Positions 63,101-64,000 of a DNA stretch of 64,000 bases are shown here, piece by piece. The notes beneath the pieces are model-generated. The model had not been told where the DNA came from and did not search any database. It saw nothing but the letters and a program-made list of their open reading frames with translations. Source of the DNA: Hypomyces perniciosus (Eukaryota > Ascomycota > Sordariomycetes > Hypocreales > Hypocreaceae); NCBI GenBank assembly GCA_008477525.1, contig SPDT01000006.1:3747501-3811500 (forward strand), written 5' to 3'. A program made the translations under genes and the position numbers. Position 1 is the stretch's first letter; each line of letters begins with the position of its first letter.

Positions 63101-64000
63101 CGCTTCTCTTTTTCAATGGATTTTAGGATTCTGGCGTACATTTCGGATAGATCAATGGGAGTTTCATCAAGCACCTCCTCAATGTCTTCATCAGTGAAGG
63201 CCGTTTCGAGTTCCTTCAAGACGAGGCGTATCCATAAGAACGAACCAGAAGATTTCTCGATAATCTTGGGGCCGATACCATTGGTCCGAAGGTGGCTAAG
63301 CCTAGAAAGTCCGGCCTCAACCACAGATCGCATGTCGGCAACTGTAATTAATGGTAAGCTTTCAAATAACGTCTTCGCGGAAACTGCATCTATCGACTCA
63401 CCAGTGTCTTCGGAGTTGATTGGCCGGACGAAAACACGCCGACCTAGCGAAGTGGTGCCGTTTTCAATTTCCGATGTTTTACGACTTGTAATAAAAACAC
63501 GAACTTCTGATGGAAGTTGTTCGAATATTTGAAGCATGTCTGAAGTGCGGAAGAATTCGTCCAGGCCATCAATAACCCAGAAGTGCGTTGACAAGGATTC
63601 GGTTTCGAATATGGCCTCGAGAAATAGCTTGCGCCAGACATATCTGTCGCTCTGACCAGTCCATGAAACGTTATCATCTTGCAACTGCAAAACTTTCTTC
63701 ATGATACTAGTGTCTTGAAGGGCCATTTGAAAGGCCAGACTCATTAGGAGAGGCGTCAGACTCTGACTTCCAATCTTTCCATTTTTGATGAAAAGGTAGC
63801 TACAGTGCATTGACTGGCTCTGCAAATGATCCACGACATGGCTGGAAATAATAGACTTCCCAACTCCTGGTAGGCCTAACAACCAATAGATGGGTGATGG
63901 TCCTGGATGGCGTAGCGCCCAGTTGCTGAAACTTGTGGCTTCAGTGACCCAGACACATGTTCCTGGATGTTTCGTTTCATGGAACATGGCCAGGTCATCT
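60157..64000 (-). CDS. NACHT-domain NLR-like protein with C-terminal beta-propeller region (5' incomplete)
   Basis: STAND-type NTPase of the fungal NLR class, linked in other fungi to heterokaryon incompatibility and innate immunity. Exons 62012 to beyond the right edge and 60157-61963 encode at least about 1260 residues; the frame remains open past the window through DDLA before the first visible Met (63987). Counted from that Met, Walker A GLPGVGKS is at residues 38-45 and Walker B WVIDGLDEF at 137-145. A sensor-like FITSRKTSEI and a winged-helix region with VDIVHKTARQFLF follow. The C-terminal about 750 residues contain divergent WD-like blades (for example LAVGLANGLVSIYN, KNGQTIICGTEGGDIACFS and LIFASGRDITIVRGW). 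No HET or other effector domain is visible; it would lie upstream, outside the window. The intron (AG|C phase) is well supported. Confidence 0.85.

Overview
The window looks like nuclear DNA of a filamentous ascomycete, most likely a sordariomycete and possibly Hypocreales. The reasons are short GT-AG introns (about 48-75 nt, occasionally longer), fungal-type homologues throughout (Crh-type GH16, Msn2/Seb1 zinc-finger factor, SWIRM-amine oxidase-HMG demethylase, NACHT/beta-propeller NLR), and gene-dense blocks separated by long intergenic spans. The genus is an inference; no marker gene is present to fix it. Exon boundaries were placed by reading frame, splice consensus and family resemblance. 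No tRNA, rRNA, CRISPR array or intact transposon was recognised.

Layout, left to right: a Kes1/Osh4-like oxysterol-binding protein (234-1796, minus); a proline-rich fungal protein of unknown function (4205-7703, minus); the tRNA dihydrouridine synthase Dus2 (9921-11251, plus), whose reading frame breaks near its end; a MICOS Mic26/27-type cristae protein (12123-12978, minus), divergent from mitochondrial intermediate peptidase Oct1 (13787-16162, plus); an unknown coiled-coil protein (16683-18751, minus); then, all on the minus strand, the Hcs1/SMUBP2-type helicase (21573-24003), a DUF202 membrane protein (24351-25555), diphthine-ammonia ligase Dph6 (26161-28584) and an Msn2/Seb1 stress transcription factor (31763-33526).

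A gene-poor stretch of about 10.7 kb follows (33527-44275). Beyond it lie a GPI-anchored Crh-type GH16 cell-wall transglycosylase (44276-45540, plus), DNA topoisomerase I (46404-49260, minus) divergent from the F1 ATP synthase gamma subunit (49926-51114, plus), an LSD1-type histone demethylase (51503-54861, minus), the HOPS/CORVET Sec1-family protein Vps33 (55628-57866, minus), a UBE2W-like E2 enzyme (58489-59096, minus), a degenerate copy of an NLR 3' end (59738-60113) and the parent-like NACHT/beta-propeller NLR gene (60157 to the right edge, minus, incomplete).

Most genes are housekeeping and form no cluster or operon. Shared themes are mitochondria (MICOS, Oct1, ATP synthase gamma), translation fidelity (Dus2, Dph6), endomembranes (Kes1, Vps33), chromatin and DNA (Hcs1, Top1, LSD1) and stress or wall response (Msn2, Crh). 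The accessory part is the right end, where an NLR-type gene sits beside a decayed duplicate of its own terminus. The strongest unexplained signal is a dispersed family of 9-mers (TACGGAGTA and TACGAAGTA) seen only outside the coding exons. I found no convincing multi-gene novel system.
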